Shown here in pieces: positions 28,988-38,271 of a stretch of 64,000 bases of DNA. This DNA comes from Streptomyces sp. HUAS ZL42 (lineage in GTDB: Bacteria > Actinomycetota > Actinomycetes > Streptomycetales > Streptomycetaceae), in contig NZ_CP160403.1 of NCBI RefSeq assembly GCF_040782645.1, positions 4,623,001 through 4,687,000 on the forward strand. Reading direction: 5' to 3'. The position numbers and the translations under genes are program-made. The notes beneath the pieces were generated by a model that saw only the letters and a list, made by a program, of their open reading frames with translations, was not told where the DNA came from and searched no databases. The stretch's first letter is position 1. Every line of letters starts with the position of its first letter.

Positions 28988-29938
28988 GTGGCTGGATTCA
29001 GGATCGGACGCGGCGGCCGGGACGACCGCGCCCCGCAAGCGCGACCGCAACACCCCCCATACCGGCAGCAGGCGCCCCAGGGCCCGTCGCACGGCTACCC
29101 GCCCGCGCCTCAGCCGTACCCGCAGCAGCAACCGCAGTACCGGGGCGGGCAGCAGCCGCCCTACGGCGGTGGCGGCGGAGGCGGCGGGCGGTGGCCGCAG
29201 TCGAACGGCGGCGGTTACGGCGGCGAGCCGGAGTACTTCGGCGACGGCGGCGACCACCCGCCGGGGCACGGCGCCCCGGACCCGTACGCGGCCAACAATC
29301 CCGGCCACACCCAGGCCTTCTCCATCGACGAGCAGGCCCCCTACAACCAGGGCGGGACCTACCACGCCGGCTCGACGCCCCCGCCGGGCCCGATCGGCCC
29401 GCGCCTGCACTGGAAGGAACTGCTGCGCGGGATCGTCCTGGCCCCCAGCCAGACGTTCCTCCAGATGCGCGACTACGCGATGTGGGCCCCCGCCCTGATC
29501 GTGACGTTCCTCTACGGCCTGCTGGCGGTCTTCGGCTTCGACGGCGCGCGGGAAGAAGCGATCAACGCGACGCTCTCGAACGCGATACCGATCGTCCTGA
29601 CGACGGCCGTCGCGATGGTGCTGAGCGCCTTCGTCCTGGGCGTGGTCACCCACACCCTGGCCCGCCAGCTCGGCGGCGACGGCGCGTGGCAGCCCACGGT
29701 GGGCCTCTCCATGCTGATCATGTCCATCACGGACGCCCCCCGCCTCGTCTTCGCCATGTTCTTCGGCGGCGACGCGACCTTCGTCCAGGGCCTGGGCTGG
29801 GCGACCTGGGTGGCGGCCGGAGCCCTCCTGACCATGATGGTCAGCCGCTCCCACGACCTGCCCTGGCCGAAGGCACTGGGCGCGTCGTCGATCCAGCTGA
29901 TCGCGCTGCTGTCGATCGTGAAGCTGGGCACGTTCTAG
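28988..29938 (+). CDS. Yip1-domain membrane protein with a proline/glycine-rich N-terminus
   Basis: 316 aa from GTG 28988. The first 130 residues are disordered and rich in P, Q, G and Y (QPYPQQQPQYRGGQQPPYGG) and are cytoplasmic. The remainder has five to six transmembrane segments (LIVTFLYGLLAVFGF, IPIVLTTAVAMVLSAFVLG, LSMLIMSITDAPRLVFAMF) and matches the Yip1 family. Yip1 proteins in bacteria are of unknown function. The start lacks a strong ribosome site. A canonical terminator follows. Confidence 0.75.
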   Translation: MAGFRIGRGGRDDRAPQARPQHPPYRQQAPQGPSHGYPPAPQPYPQQQPQYRGGQQPPYGGGGGGGGRWPQSNGGGYGGEPEYFGDGGDHPPGHGAPDPYAANNPGHTQAFSIDEQAPYNQGGTYHAGSTPPPGPIGPRLHWKELLRGIVLAPSQTFLQMRDYAMWAPALIVTFLYGLLAVFGFDGAREEAINATLSNAIPIVLTTAVAMVLSAFVLGVVTHTLARQLGGDGAWQPTVGLSMLIMSITDAPRLVFAMFFGGDATFVQGLGWATWVAAGALLTMMVSRSHDLPWPKALGASSIQLIALLSIVKLGTF

Positions 29939-29979
29939 AAGCTGGGCACGTTCCAGCGGCTTTCGCCGTACGACACGAG

Positions 29980-30010
29980 GGGCTCCCGGGTTCGCCCGGG
30001 AGCCCTTTGG
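29980..30010 (+). terminator. Terminator downstream of the Yip1 gene
   Basis: GGGCTCCCGGG-TTCG-CCCGGGAGCCC followed by TTTGG. Perfect 11-bp stem with a UUCG tetraloop. Confidence 0.92.
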
Positions 30011-30136
30011 TTCATGCCTCGGCTCTTGCGCCTCGGCTCTTGCGCCTCGGCTCGAACGGCGTACGAGGACAGGCGGCCGACGACGGAGGTCGCTCTACTG
30101 GGACGGGACGGAAAGCCGAACCGAGGAGGGATTCCC

Positions 30137-30436
30137 ATGGCCGTTGTCTTGTCCTTGCGCTGGGCAGGGGTGACGCCCGAGCAGTACGACGCCGTGCGGG
30201 ACGCGGTGGGCTGGGAGGAACAGGCACCGGAGGGTGCCGTCCTGCACGCGGCCTGGTTCGAGGGCGGCGCCCTGCACGTGATCGATGTGTGGAACGCCCA
30301 GACGGACTTCGAGCGCTTCTTCGCCGAGCGGCTCACGCCGGCGGTCAAGGAAGCCGGCATCACCGGTGAGCCCGAGGCCCGGTTCTCGCCCCTCCACCGG
30401 CGCTTCGTCGCACCTGGCGTCAGCGGAGCCGCCTGA
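30137..30436 (+). CDS. Small dimeric alpha/beta-barrel-type protein
   Basis: 99 aa. ATG 30137 has GAGGAGGG upstream. The sequence (VLSLRWAGVTPEQYDAVRDAVG, then AAWFEGGALHVIDVW, FERFFAERLTPAV) matches the ferredoxin-like antibiotic-biosynthesis-monooxygenase (ABM) fold of small actinomycete proteins. The catalytic function is unknown; many are non-enzymatic. The following gene is convergent. Confidence 0.65.
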   Translation: MAVVLSLRWAGVTPEQYDAVRDAVGWEEQAPEGAVLHAAWFEGGALHVIDVWNAQTDFERFFAERLTPAVKEAGITGEPEARFSPLHRRFVAPGVSGAA

Positions 30437-30461
30437 TCCCGCAGGTCAGCAGATCAGGAGG

Positions 30462-30971
30462 TCAGAGGGCTTCCTTGGACGGAGTGACCGGCTCGCCGGA
30501 CCTGCGCACCGTAGGCAGCACACTCCACGGGAAGTTGATCCAGGCGTCCGTCCGGCTCCACACGTACTCGCACTTCACGAGCGAGTGGGACTTCTCGTAG
30601 ATCACCGCGGTGCGCACCTCGGCGACGGTGTCGAGGCAGAAGTCGCGGACGAGTTTGAGCGTCTTGCCGGTGTCGGCGACGTCGTCGGTGATGAGGACCT
30701 TCTTGTCGGAGAAGTCGATGACGTTCGGGACGGGCGCGAGCATGACGGGCATGTCGAGGGTGGTGCCGACGCCCGTATAGAACTCCACGTTGACCAGGTG
30801 GATGTTCTTGCAGTCCAGGGCGTAGGCGATCCCGCCGGCGACGAAGACGCCCCCGCGGGCGATGCTGAGCACTATGTCGGGCTCGTACCCGTCGTCGGCG
30901 ATGACCTGCGCAAGCTCGCGCACCGCGTCCCCGAACCGCTCGTAGGTCAGGTTCTCCCGTATGTCGCTCAT
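30462..30971 (-). CDS. Phosphoribosyltransferase, xanthine/hypoxanthine type
   Basis: 169 aa. The PRPP-binding motif VLITDDVADTGKTL (about residues 92-105) and an N-terminal ARGGVFVAG loop are those of type I purine phosphoribosyltransferases; the length suits xanthine-guanine or hypoxanthine enzymes. It would convert a free purine base plus PRPP to a nucleotide in salvage. The specificity-determining hood region is not conclusive. It lies 29 bases downstream of dcd on the same strand, so the two may be cotranscribed. Confidence 0.85.
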   Translation of the reverse strand: MSDIRENLTYERFGDAVRELAQVIADDGYEPDIVLSIARGGVFVAGGIAYALDCKNIHLVNVEFYTGVGTTLDMPVMLAPVPNVIDFSDKKVLITDDVADTGKTLKLVRDFCLDTVAEVRTAVIYEKSHSLVKCEYVWSRTDAWINFPWSVLPTVRRSGEPVTPSKEAL

Positions 30972-31000
30972 GCCACCCGTCCCCGTGCCCCGGCGGTTGC

Positions 31001-31576
31001 TCAGACCTGCGTCCGATGGAAGTTGATGAAGGACCGGGAGGCGGTGGGCCCGCGCTGCCCCTGGTAGCGGGAGCCGTACCGCTCACTGCCGTACGGGAAC
31101 TCGGCCGGCGAGCTCAGCCGGAACATGCACAGCTGGCCGATCTTCATGCCGGGCCAGAGCTTGATGGGCAGGGTGGCGAGGTTGGACAGCTCGAGCGTCA
31201 CGTGCCCGGAGAAGCCGGGGTCGATGAAGCCGGCCGTGGAGTGGGTGACGAGCCCGAGCCGCCCGAGCGAGCTCTTCCCCTCGAGCCGCGAGGCAAGATC
31301 CTCGGGGAGCGTGATGACCTCGTACGTCGAGGCGAGGACGAACTCCCCGGGATGCAGGATGAACGGCTCGTCGCCCTCGGGCTCGACGAGCCGCGTGAGG
31401 TCCGGCTGCTCGACGGAGGGGTCGATGTGCGGGTACCGGTGGTTCTCGAACACCCGGAAGTAGCGGTCGAGGCGCACGTCGATACTCGACGGCTGCACCA
31501 TGGATTCGTCGTAGGGATCGATCACGACCCGCCCGGCGTCGATCTCGGCCCGGATGTCCTTGTCTGAGAGAAGCAC
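31001..31576 (-). CDS. dcd: dCTP deaminase
   Basis: 191 aa, close to the E. coli enzyme. The signature [21 protein letters not shown] and [10 protein letters not shown] includes the catalytic Glu; the C-terminal Q(G)xRGPTxSRSF is the nucleotide-binding lid. It makes dUTP from dCTP, feeding thymidylate synthesis; some actinobacterial relatives also have dUTPase activity and sequence alone does not exclude this. The GTG at 31576 has only a weak GGGG ribosome site. Confidence 0.95.
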   Translation of the reverse strand: MLLSDKDIRAEIDAGRVVIDPYDESMVQPSSIDVRLDRYFRVFENHRYPHIDPSVEQPDLTRLVEPEGDEPFILHPGEFVLASTYEVITLPEDLASRLEGKSSLGRLGLVTHSTAGFIDPGFSGHVTLELSNLATLPIKLWPGMKIGQLCMFRLSSPAEFPYGSERYGSRYQGQRGPTASRSFINFHRTQV

Positions 31577-31655
31577 GCCCCGAGGATACGCAAGGCGCGC
31601 GGACCCGCCACAATCGCGACGGCTCCGCGCGCCAGCCACCTGCTGCTGTCCGTCC

Positions 31656-31814
31656 CTACCGCTTCTCGAGGGTCACCGGCACCACACTGCGGAGCCGGGC
31701 ACACCGAGGACACCGGACGAGACGTCCGGGGCCGAGTCGCTCGGCCTGCTGCATCGGGAACGAAGCGGTGCTGAACACGTGCCCATCGGCACAGCGGACG
31801 ACGGTGCGTTCCAT
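31656..31814 (-). CDS. Small zinc-ribbon-like protein
   Basis: 52 aa from ATG 31814 ([22 protein letters not shown]). Two Cys motifs, VRCADGHVF and RCPRCARL, could bind a zinc ion; the basic tail ends TLEKR. Several in-frame TTG codons upstream (to 31838) leave the start uncertain. No known partner; it lies 79 bases upstream of dcd on the same strand. Confidence 0.5.
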   Translation of the reverse strand: MERTVVRCADGHVFSTASFPMQQAERLGPGRLVRCPRCARLRSVVPVTLEKR

Positions 31815-32085
31815 CAAGTCCAAGAGTCCCTTCCCCAAGAGCCGCGTCTGGCTGCTGCTCGCCCGACGACGAAATCCACATTACGGGATGAAAGGGACGG
31901 CCCTCCAGGCGGCACTCCGACCTCTCCCGGACCCTCGCCCACCCCACACCGTACGCCCCAACTCCCGCCCCCCGCAGCCCCATCACTCCCCCGAAACACG
32001 GTCGGGCCCCACGGCGTCAGCGCCGGGGACCCGGGATGAGGTACACTGACCAGGCGATCGAACACCGGCCCAGCCGGCGTCTTAC

Positions 32086-32159
32086 GCGGGTGTAGTTTAA
32101 TGGTAGAACATCAGCTTCCCAAGCTGAGAGCGCGAGTTCGATTCTCGTCACCCGCTCCA
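32086..32159 (+). tRNA. tRNA-Gly (anticodon CCC)
   Basis: A complete cloverleaf. Acceptor GCGGGTG pairs with CACCCGC, the D arm contains TTTAATGGTAGAAC, the anticodon stem TCAGC/GCTGA holds loop TTCCCAA (anticodon CCC), the T arm is CGAGTTCGATTCTCG, and CCA is encoded. The T-arm-to-3' end half is a common integration site; an integrase gene lies just downstream. Confidence 0.95.
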
Positions 32160-32164
32160 CGCGA

Positions 32165-32196
32165 AACCCCCAGGTCGGAGACCCGGGGGTTCTTTG
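32165..32196 (+). terminator. Terminator of tRNA-Gly
   Basis: AACCCCCAGGTC pairs with GACCCGGGGGTT with one mismatch, starting six bases after the tRNA CCA. It is followed by TCTTTGTTGT. Confidence 0.85.
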
Positions 32197-32199
32197 TTG

Positions 32200-33413
32200 T
32201 CTAGACCGGTGTGCGGCGCGTGCACCACAACCGCACCATAAGGCCGCCGTCAACTGCCGGTGGGCTTCTCCTTGTGGTGCGCGGTCGCCGCTGTCGTGCT
32301 TCGCCCTCTCGGCACGAACCGTGTCGTCGAGCCCGGCCGCCACGTCACGCTGCCGCTCCTCGTCGGAGTGCTGATAGATCAGCGCGGCCTTCTCAGTGGA
32401 CTGGCCCGCGCGAACCATCGTGTCCTTCAGGGTGGCCCCCGAGCGGGTCGAAAGAGTGTGTCCGGTATGACGAAGGTCGTAGAACCTGAACCCGTCCGGA
32501 AGACCGACGGCAGCGCGTGCACGCTTCCACTTCCGACCGAAGGAGGTCCGCCGAAACGGCGCGCCTTTCTCACCGACGAAGACCAGCCGCCAGGCCCCTT
32601 CTCTGAGAACCAGGCGAGATGCTGCTTCACCTCCTTGTGGAGAAAGCCTGGCAGGACGACGGCACGGACGCCCGCGTCCGACTTGGTCTCGCCCGGAGCC
32701 CGCTTGCCGTTTGTCCGCTCCGGCTCGGCCACATGGACACGGATCACCATGTTGTCGACGTCGACGTCCCGTCGGCGAAGGCCGGCCAGCTCTTCAGGCC
32801 GCATCGGACCGTACGCGCCGAGGTAGACCATCAAGCGCCAGCGAATACCGATCGCGTCGGCGAGTGCGTCGACCTGGGCGACGGTGGCGATCCGCCGCTC
32901 AGCAGCGGACTCCTTGCCTGCGCCCTTGATCCGGCACGGATTGCGGCTGATCAGTTCGTCGTCGACGGCTGTCTCAAGGATGCCCTTTAGGAGGCGGTAG
33001 GCCTTGACAACGGCGGTCTTGGCCTGCGTGGTGCGAAGCCGCTCGGCACGCCACTCACGGACGCGAGGGGCCGTGATCTCGTCGAGGTCGAGCGCGCCGA
33101 AGGTGGGAAGGATGTAGAGCCGCAGGAGATGCTTGTACAGGTCCTCGGTGCGAACGGCCAGCTCCCGCTCTTCGACCCACTTCTCGGCGTAGACACGGAA
33201 ATTGACGGCCCCGGCATCGGGAGCGCGCCAGTCACCGCGGGTCAGGTCCGCCTCAACCTGGGACAGCCAGACCTCTGCATCCTTCTTGGTCTCGAAGGTC
33301 TCCTCCGCACGGATGCGCTCACCGTCGGGCCCGAGGTACGACGCCGTCCAACGGCCGGACCGATACTGCCGCACCGCGCCAAAGCGCCGACGCCTGCCTT
33401 TCTTGTTGGCCAT
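32200..33413 (-). pseudogene. int: Tyrosine-recombinase integrase with a frameshift (pSAM2-type element)
   Basis: The N-terminal 280 residues (MANKKGRRRRFGAVRQYRSGRW, core-binding domain, GAYGPMRPEELAGLRRRDVD with the first catalytic Arg) are in one frame. At the CCCC run 32595-32598 (minus GGGG) the frame shifts, and the rest (RKWKRARAAVG..., FYDLRHTGHT, then ALIYQHSDEERQ) continues in the next frame. Restoring one G makes a complete integrase. In the restored frame there is no stop until 32017, so the peptide runs through the tRNA-Gly antisense strand; that tail (RIELALSAWEADVLPLNYTR) is attachment-site read-through and not part of the enzyme. Start overlaps the xis stop. Confidence 0.85.
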
Positions 33414-33625
33414 CAGGCGGCCCTCCGGAGTCCACTACTACGGAGCCTGATCGGCTGGACCGTGCGCGCGGCGATGTACTCGTCCACGGCGCTCTGCGGG
33501 ATGCGGACGTGTCGGCCGACCTTCACGTACCGGATGCGCCGCTCCTCGATCAGCCGCCGCGGGAAGCGGGCGGAGGTGCCGAGCAGCTCGGCGACCTCGT
33601 CGACGGACAGGTAGCGATCGGTCAT
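33413..33625 (-). CDS. xis: Excisionase-like small DNA-binding protein
   Basis: 70 aa. A MerR/Xis winged helix: YLSVDEVAELLGTSARFPRRLIEERRIRYVKVGRHVRIPQSAVDEYI. It overlaps the repSA stop at its start (ATGA) and the int start at its end (TGATG), the usual repSA-xis-int order of pSAM2-like elements. It would direct excision by Int, but int is frameshifted here. Confidence 0.85.
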   Translation of the reverse strand: MTDRYLSVDEVAELLGTSARFPRRLIEERRIRYVKVGRHVRIPQSAVDEYIAARTVQPIRLRSSGLRRAA

Positions 33626-34922
33626 GTGGTGGGCTCTCCTTCCGTTCCGGGGGCGGGTTCAAGTGAGGCGGTGAGCCACCTCTCGGCGGTGCTGAGGCCC
33701 GTTCCGGCGAACACCCAGTGGGCGAGCACGAGCGTGGTTTCGCCGTCCTGCGGGACGGTCGGTGTGGCTTGGGCACGCCGCCAGTCGGCACGGGCGTCAC
33801 GGAGGGCACCGAGGGTCGTCGAGTAGCGGCGGGACTTGGTCGAGAAATGGCCGCGGAAGCCGAGCATGTGGGCCCAGGCCCGAAGGCGGAGGTCTGCCAG
33901 CTCGGGGCGAGCGCCGAGAGCCACGCGGTACGGATCATGCGCTGGGCATGATCGGTGATCCGAGCTTGCGCTAGCTCGGCCAGGAAGCGAATCGAGCGAT
34001 CCAGGGTGCCCGTCGCCGTCTCGGCGCCCTTGGTGGCGTACTTGGCGATATACGCCGCTACGGCCCGCTCGGTCAGTTCCTGGCTGTCGTCGAAGTCCGC
34101 GGAACGGATCGGGCGAACGTCGAGCTGTCGGCCGAAGACGAAGATGTGGGCCCGGCCGTCGACATCCGGCCCGTTGACGCGCGCGGCGGTGGTAGCGGAG
34201 CGGATGGCGTCCGTCAGCAGCTCGGCCGACGCCCATGGCGGGGGTGTGGTGTCTGCGCCCTCCGGGCCGTCCAGGCGGATGACAGCGTGGAAGTGGACGG
34301 CACCGCGCTTCTGGTACTCGGCCACCTTCGCGAAGGAGATCCGAGCGTGATCGCGGAACTCTCGTTGGGTGAGGCCGGCGCGCTTGGCGACTTCCCGGCG
34401 GAGGTAGATGGAGAAGCGCCGCCACAGGGCACCGGCGTGTGCGTTCCAGAGGACGGCCGCTTCGTAGTCGTACGAGTCCGGGTCGAGTGGCGTGCCCAGC
34501 TTGGGATCCTGCTCGTCGTGGCGGATGCCGCAGCGGCAATCCCGGCCGCTGGAGGGGCGGTTGTGGACCGGCCCGAAGCTCGGGGCGGTGAAGGTGGCGA
34601 AGACGCGCGGGTGGGTTGCGACCTGTTCCGACGTGCCCTTGCCGCCGCGCAGTCCGGCGGTGATCAGGTGGTAGGTGTCGCGGCGGTACGTCTCGGCGCA
34701 GGCCGCACACCGCGTTGCACGGCGGTTGTTGCAGCGGACGAGGAGCTGACCTGCGGGGAGGGTGGCGGAGTCCAGGTGATGCAGGACTCGGCCGATCTCG
34801 CCGGTTGCCGTGTCGACTTCGTATTCGGTGCGGTGGCCGTCGAGGCGGACGGGGTGGGTACAGCCGCCCAGGCCGGAGAGTTGGCGAGCCAGCTCGGGCA
34901 TGTTGCCGAGTGAGGCCAGCAT
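33622..34922 (-). pseudogene. repSA: RepSA-type replication initiator with a one-base frameshift
   Basis: The frame beginning at ATG 34922 (MLASLGNMPELARQLSGLGGC) carries the RepSA features of pSAM2-like elements: VRCNNRRATRCAACAETYRRD (zinc-finger cysteines) and KRGAVHFHAVIRLDGP (HUH-like). Near 33921 one G is missing (GCGTGGCTCTC instead of GCGTGGGCTCTC), and the last third (LGARPELADLRLRAWAHMLG..., FSTKSRRYSTT) lies in the next frame. The restored protein would be about 430 aa. Conjugative and replicative functions of the element are thus lost twice, here and in int. Confidence 0.8.
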
Positions 34923-35051
34923 GGAGAGTTCCGCCAGCGGGGGCGGAGTCTGCCGGGTGAAGATGGAAGTCCTTTCGGCTGTTTCAGCAGTTGGAAGGGA
35001 CGGCCCCGGGGCGGCGGGATGCTTGGCGGCTTTTGCCGCCCCGGAGGCCGG

Positions 35052-35300
35052 TCAGCGCTTGTTGGCGCCGTTGAGCAGGGAGCGCAGGACTACGGCGGCG
35101 ATGGCCACGGACACGGCCGATATGGCGATGGCCGCAAGGAGCGCGGTGAGGACGATGCCGACGACGACCAGGGCGGCGACCGTGGCCACATAAGGCGTGA
35201 GCGACCGGCCCGTGGAGGGCACCGGAGCCTGCACCTGGTGCTGGTTGGTGAGGGTCGTGGGAACGTTCGGAGCGTCGGGAAGCTGGGGGCGGAACAACAC
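35052..35300 (-). CDS. SpdD-like intramycelial spread protein
   Basis: 82 aa from GTG 35300 with AGGAGG nine bases upstream. The N-terminus FRPQLPDAPNVPTTLTNQHQ is the usual opening of actinomycete SpdD proteins; two hydrophobic helices follow (VATVAALVVVGIVLTALLAA, IAISAVSVAIAAVVL). Spd proteins help plasmid spread between mycelial compartments. Confidence 0.7.
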   Translation of the reverse strand: MLFRPQLPDAPNVPTTLTNQHQVQAPVPSTGRSLTPYVATVAALVVVGIVLTALLAAIAISAVSVAIAAVVLRSLLNGANKR

Positions 35301-35314
35301 GGCGTGCCTCCTGG

Positions 35315-35510
35315 TCACTTGTCGGTGCCGTTGACGACGCCGACCCCCGGTGCGGGTGCCGGTCTCAATGGCGGGGGCGAGGAAGGTGTGCGAGAGCCAG
35401 AAGCCGAACAGCGCGATCACGACGGCGACCCAGAGCCGAACGCCGAGGAACTTGATCGCGGCCCAGGCAATGACGCCCAGGACGAAGACGAGCGGGAGCG
35501 AGACGGTCAC
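35315..35510 (-). pseudogene. SpdB-like small membrane protein with a one-base insertion
   Basis: 65 codons beginning MTVSLPLVFVLGVIAWAAIKFLG, matching small membrane proteins upstream of spdD in actinomycete integrative elements. A G run (five at 35344-35348 on the plus-strand complement) shifts the frame just before the natural end (GVGVVNGTDK stop at 35315), and the shifted frame reads on into spdD as an apparent 152-aa fusion. The fusion is an artefact of the indel. Confidence 0.65.
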
Positions 35511-35519
35511 GGGATCTCC

Positions 35520-35711
35520 TCAGCGGACGCGGCATCGGTGAGTGCGGGCGGCCAGCTCGGTGGCGGCTCGGCTCTCGTAGTCGGCGGAGAAGCCGCAGCG
35601 CGGAGCCGTGCAGACCGCGGCGTGTTTCTCGCGGCCCCGACCGTCGTAGTACGTGCCGACCTGGACGGGTCCGATCCGGACGACCCGGCGGAAGCGGGGG
35701 TTGGCGGGCAT
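35520..35711 (-). CDS. Small mobile-element transfer-type protein
   Basis: 63 aa from ATG 35711 (MPANPRFRRVVRIGPVQVGTYY). The sequence (AVCTAPRCGFSADYESRAATELAARTHRCRVR) has three Cys plus a His arranged like a short zinc-binding fold. Such 60-70 aa proteins accompany spd genes in pSAM2-like elements. It overlaps the stop of the upstream gene (TGATG). Function unknown. Confidence 0.6.
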   Translation of the reverse strand: MPANPRFRRVVRIGPVQVGTYYDGRGREKHAAVCTAPRCGFSADYESRAATELAARTHRCRVR

Positions 35712-35911
35712 CAGGGCAGCTCCTTCGAGTCCTGGAGGTTTTCGCCGGTGAAGTCGGCGACGTGGTCGAGCAGCCACCGCCGGATCTCCTCGCCCTCGAC
35801 GAAGTCCGCGGTGAGGATCACGGGTTCGGCGATGAGCATCGCTTCGGTGAGGCGGTGCTGGCGGGTCAGCTCGGCGGCGCGTTTCAGCGCACGGAGCGTG
35901 GTCGGGCGCAT
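35711..35911 (-). CDS. Small helical protein of the integrative element
   Basis: 66 aa from ATG 35911 (MRPTTLRALKRAAELTRQHRL). An amphipathic helical N-terminus is followed by an acidic half (EGEEIRRWLLDHVADFTGENLQDSKELP). No known domain. Coupled to the next gene by a TGATG overlap; 19 bases after the DUF2637 remnant. Confidence 0.5.
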   Translation of the reverse strand: MRPTTLRALKRAAELTRQHRLTEAMLIAEPVILTADFVEGEEIRRWLLDHVADFTGENLQDSKELP

Positions 35912-35930
35912 TTGCGGAAGTTGGTCCGGA

Positions 35931-36382
35931 TCAAGCGAGTTGGGCGGCGATGGCTTCGGCGAGCGGCAGCGGGACGCCGAGCCGGGCGCGAAGCGTCAAG
36001 GCGTCGATGGGTGTTCCGGTCCGGGCCCGGTGTTCGTCGGCGACCTTGTGGGCGTGGGCGACGAGAGCGGGCGGCACGGGAGTTGTGGAGGGCAGAGCCA
36101 GTTGCGGTGCCGGTTCTGCGACGGGCGGTTGAGCCGTCTGAGCCGCTGTTTCGGGCTCTGCCGGTGCGCCGTGGGCGAGGAGCGTTCCGCCGAGGAAGGC
36201 GACGGCGGGCCATCCGGCGACGAGGATGCGCAGCCAGGCCGGTACGGCGTCGAGTGCGAGCAGTCCGGCCGTGGCGACGTTGGCGCCGAGGGACGCGGTC
36301 AGCGCCACGAGGAACCAGCACCACCCGGCCGCTTTCGACCCGCCGGTGCGCAGCCGCCGCCAGGCCGCCACCAACAGCAGGT
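35931..36382 (-). pseudogene. 5'-truncated DUF2637 gene at the element's broken end
   Basis: The residual frame (LLLVAAWRRLRTGGSKAAGW, then ASLGANVATAGLL and VPAWLRILVAGWPAVAFLGGTL) is the C-terminal part of DUF2637, a multi-pass membrane protein found just upstream of repSA-type operons. About 50 N-terminal residues are missing. At about 36382 the sequence changes abruptly to a plus-strand DUF1152 frame. The transfer gene (FtsK/TraB-like) that normally lies further on is therefore gone. Confidence 0.7.
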
Positions 36383-37407
36383 ACGCCGCCCTCTACGGCG
36401 ACGACGACCAGGCGGTGATCCTCACGTATGCGTGGGACCGCTTGCTGATCGACCCGGTACCAGGCCCTCGAGGGACAGACGACTTCACCGGTCTCGAACC
36501 AATCATCCCAGCCGTCTGGAAAGTGCCGGGGGAAGCCCGCCCGATTGCTCCAGCCGGTTCCACGCTCCCCCGACTCGCAGCAGAGCTCCCGCACACGTTC
36601 GCGCTGATCGATCCGCGGCACGGCGCCCAGGGCGTCACACACGAACTCGAAGATCTCATCAGCCACTTGCAGCCAAGCTCGCTTGATCTCCTGGACGTAG
36701 GCGGAGATGTACTGGCGCGAGGAAACGAGCCAGCGCTGAAGAGCCCGCTTGCCGACGCCCTCACGCTGGCGGCGTGCGCCCAGGCGAACGCACCGATCCG
36801 ACTGTTGATTGCAGGCCCCAGCCTGGACGGCGAACTTCCGCTCAAGGACTTGCACGGCATACTCGGCCCGCTTGTCCACACCTTCACGGCGAAGGACGTT
36901 GAGCCGGTCAGCTCGGTCCTGGAGTGGCACCCCTCCGAAGCAACCGGGATGCTCGCGGCGACGGCCCGAGGGGTACGAGACACGTGCGAGGTCCGGGATG
37001 CAGGACTTCCCATCCCCCTCACCGACGAGGGCCCGACGGTCCACGAAGTCGACCTGGACGAGGCGCTGAGCCGCAACGAACTGGCTCGCGCAGTCATGGC
37101 GACGACCACGCTGGACGAGGTGGAAGCACTGAGCCGCGAAATCTGTGGCTTCTCGGAGATCGACTACGAACGCAACAAGGCCCTTTGGCTCAAGGAGCAA
37201 CCGCCGGCCAAGCTCGACGCCGAGTCAGTGCTGCCCCAGCTCGACCAGTTCGAGACCGAGGCCCGAAGCCGCGGAGTCACCCACACAACGTTCCGCCACC
37301 TCACCGAGGTCCTGCACCTCGACGGCTCACAGCTCGACGACTTGCGCCAACTCCTGATCCACAGCCGTCGAGAACAGTACACAGCGCCGCTGTGGCGAAT
37401 CGCCTAG
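36383..37407 (+). pseudogene. 5'-truncated DUF1152 family gene
   Basis: The frame begins inside the family: ALYGDDDQAVILTYAWDRLLIDPVPGPRG is the middle of DUF1152 (about 340-aa proteins with an N-terminal Rossmann-like half). No start with a ribosome site is present. The remaining domain is intact to the natural C-terminus (RREQYTAPLWRIA). The N-terminal nucleotide-binding part has been lost at the same junction that truncates the DUF2637 gene. It is joined head-on to the element remnant. Confidence 0.75.
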
Positions 37408-37424
37408 GAAGCTAGTTGTATTTG

Positions 37425-37994
37425 CTACTCGGCTGTCACAGCCATTGTGCCTTCGTAGGCGGTGCTCGCTGTGGTACCGATCGGGTGGTCGTTTATCACT
37501 GCTCCGTAACCGGCACCGGATGCGACGGTCATCGTCATCGTGGAGCGTGAGGCATCCAAACTTCCAACGATCTCAACGAAGGAACGGTTGCCGCCGATCG
37601 CCACTGAGTTGTTCCCTATGAAGTCCCATTGCGAGCCTGACACTGTAAACGTTCCTTGTACCGGAAGTAGGTCAGTTCGAAAACCCTCGGTTGACCACGC
37701 AAACGTACCGTCGGGATTGAACTGCCAGACCGAGTTGGACAGGTACTGCTGCTGCTGCTCAACCCATTGGGGCTTACCTTCTAGTTGCTTGAACTTGGTC
37801 AGCTGCACGACGCGAACTGTCACCGCCCCTGAGGGCTGCGAGAGAGTCGCGTGAGAGCCAATCAATGCGGTGCCGGTGTCGACCGTCGCGCCAGTGGCTG
37901 CAGGAGCGCCGATCACGACACCCGTGCACAGAAGCAAGCCGATACAGGGTCCAGCTCCATAACGCCGAAAGCGTCTTGGTTCGTGAAGTGCCAT
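37425..37994 (-). CDS. Secreted protein of unknown function
   Basis: 189 aa from ATG 37994 with GAGGGG nine bases upstream. A Sec signal (RYGAGPCIGLLLCTGVVIGAPAATGAT) is followed by a beta-rich domain with Trp and Asn (WVEQQQQYLSNSVWQFNPDGTFAW, SQWDFIGNNSV). No homologous domain recognised. Codon use is less GC-biased than in the core genes, suggesting transfer. Confidence 0.65.
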   Translation of the reverse strand: MALHEPRRFRRYGAGPCIGLLLCTGVVIGAPAATGATVDTGTALIGSHATLSQPSGAVTVRVVQLTKFKQLEGKPQWVEQQQQYLSNSVWQFNPDGTFAWSTEGFRTDLLPVQGTFTVSGSQWDFIGNNSVAIGGNRSFVEIVGSLDASRSTMTMTVASGAGYGAVINDHPIGTTASTAYEGTMAVTAE

Positions 37995-38271
37995 TGTTTT
38001 CCCCTCACAACTTGCGTGGGGCAAATCTGTTTCGACCGGTCTAGCGTTGCCGAACACAGCGTCCTGGCATTGCTTCCTCAACCTATCCGAAGCGGCCAGG
38101 AGTCAGTGCTCATGCCCTGAACTCGCCATCATGATACGGCCAAGGGGTTTCCTGGTCAGACCTGTCGCCGTACATAGATACCAAATCCATTATGCTCCGG
38201 CCTGTTCTCTCGTGTCGAACGGAGCCAGGACGGCAGGGCTTCGGCATAGCCAGCCGCTTGACCCATGGACG

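Noticed and set aside
32017..32418. 133-aa protein over the tRNA-Gly
   Set aside because: It is the end of the integrase frame reading antisense through the tRNA (RIELALSAWEADVLPLNYTR), a common attachment-site artefact.
35052..35510. Single 152-aa membrane protein
   Set aside because: The frame joins spdB and spdD only because of an extra G; each part has its own ribosome site and natural end.
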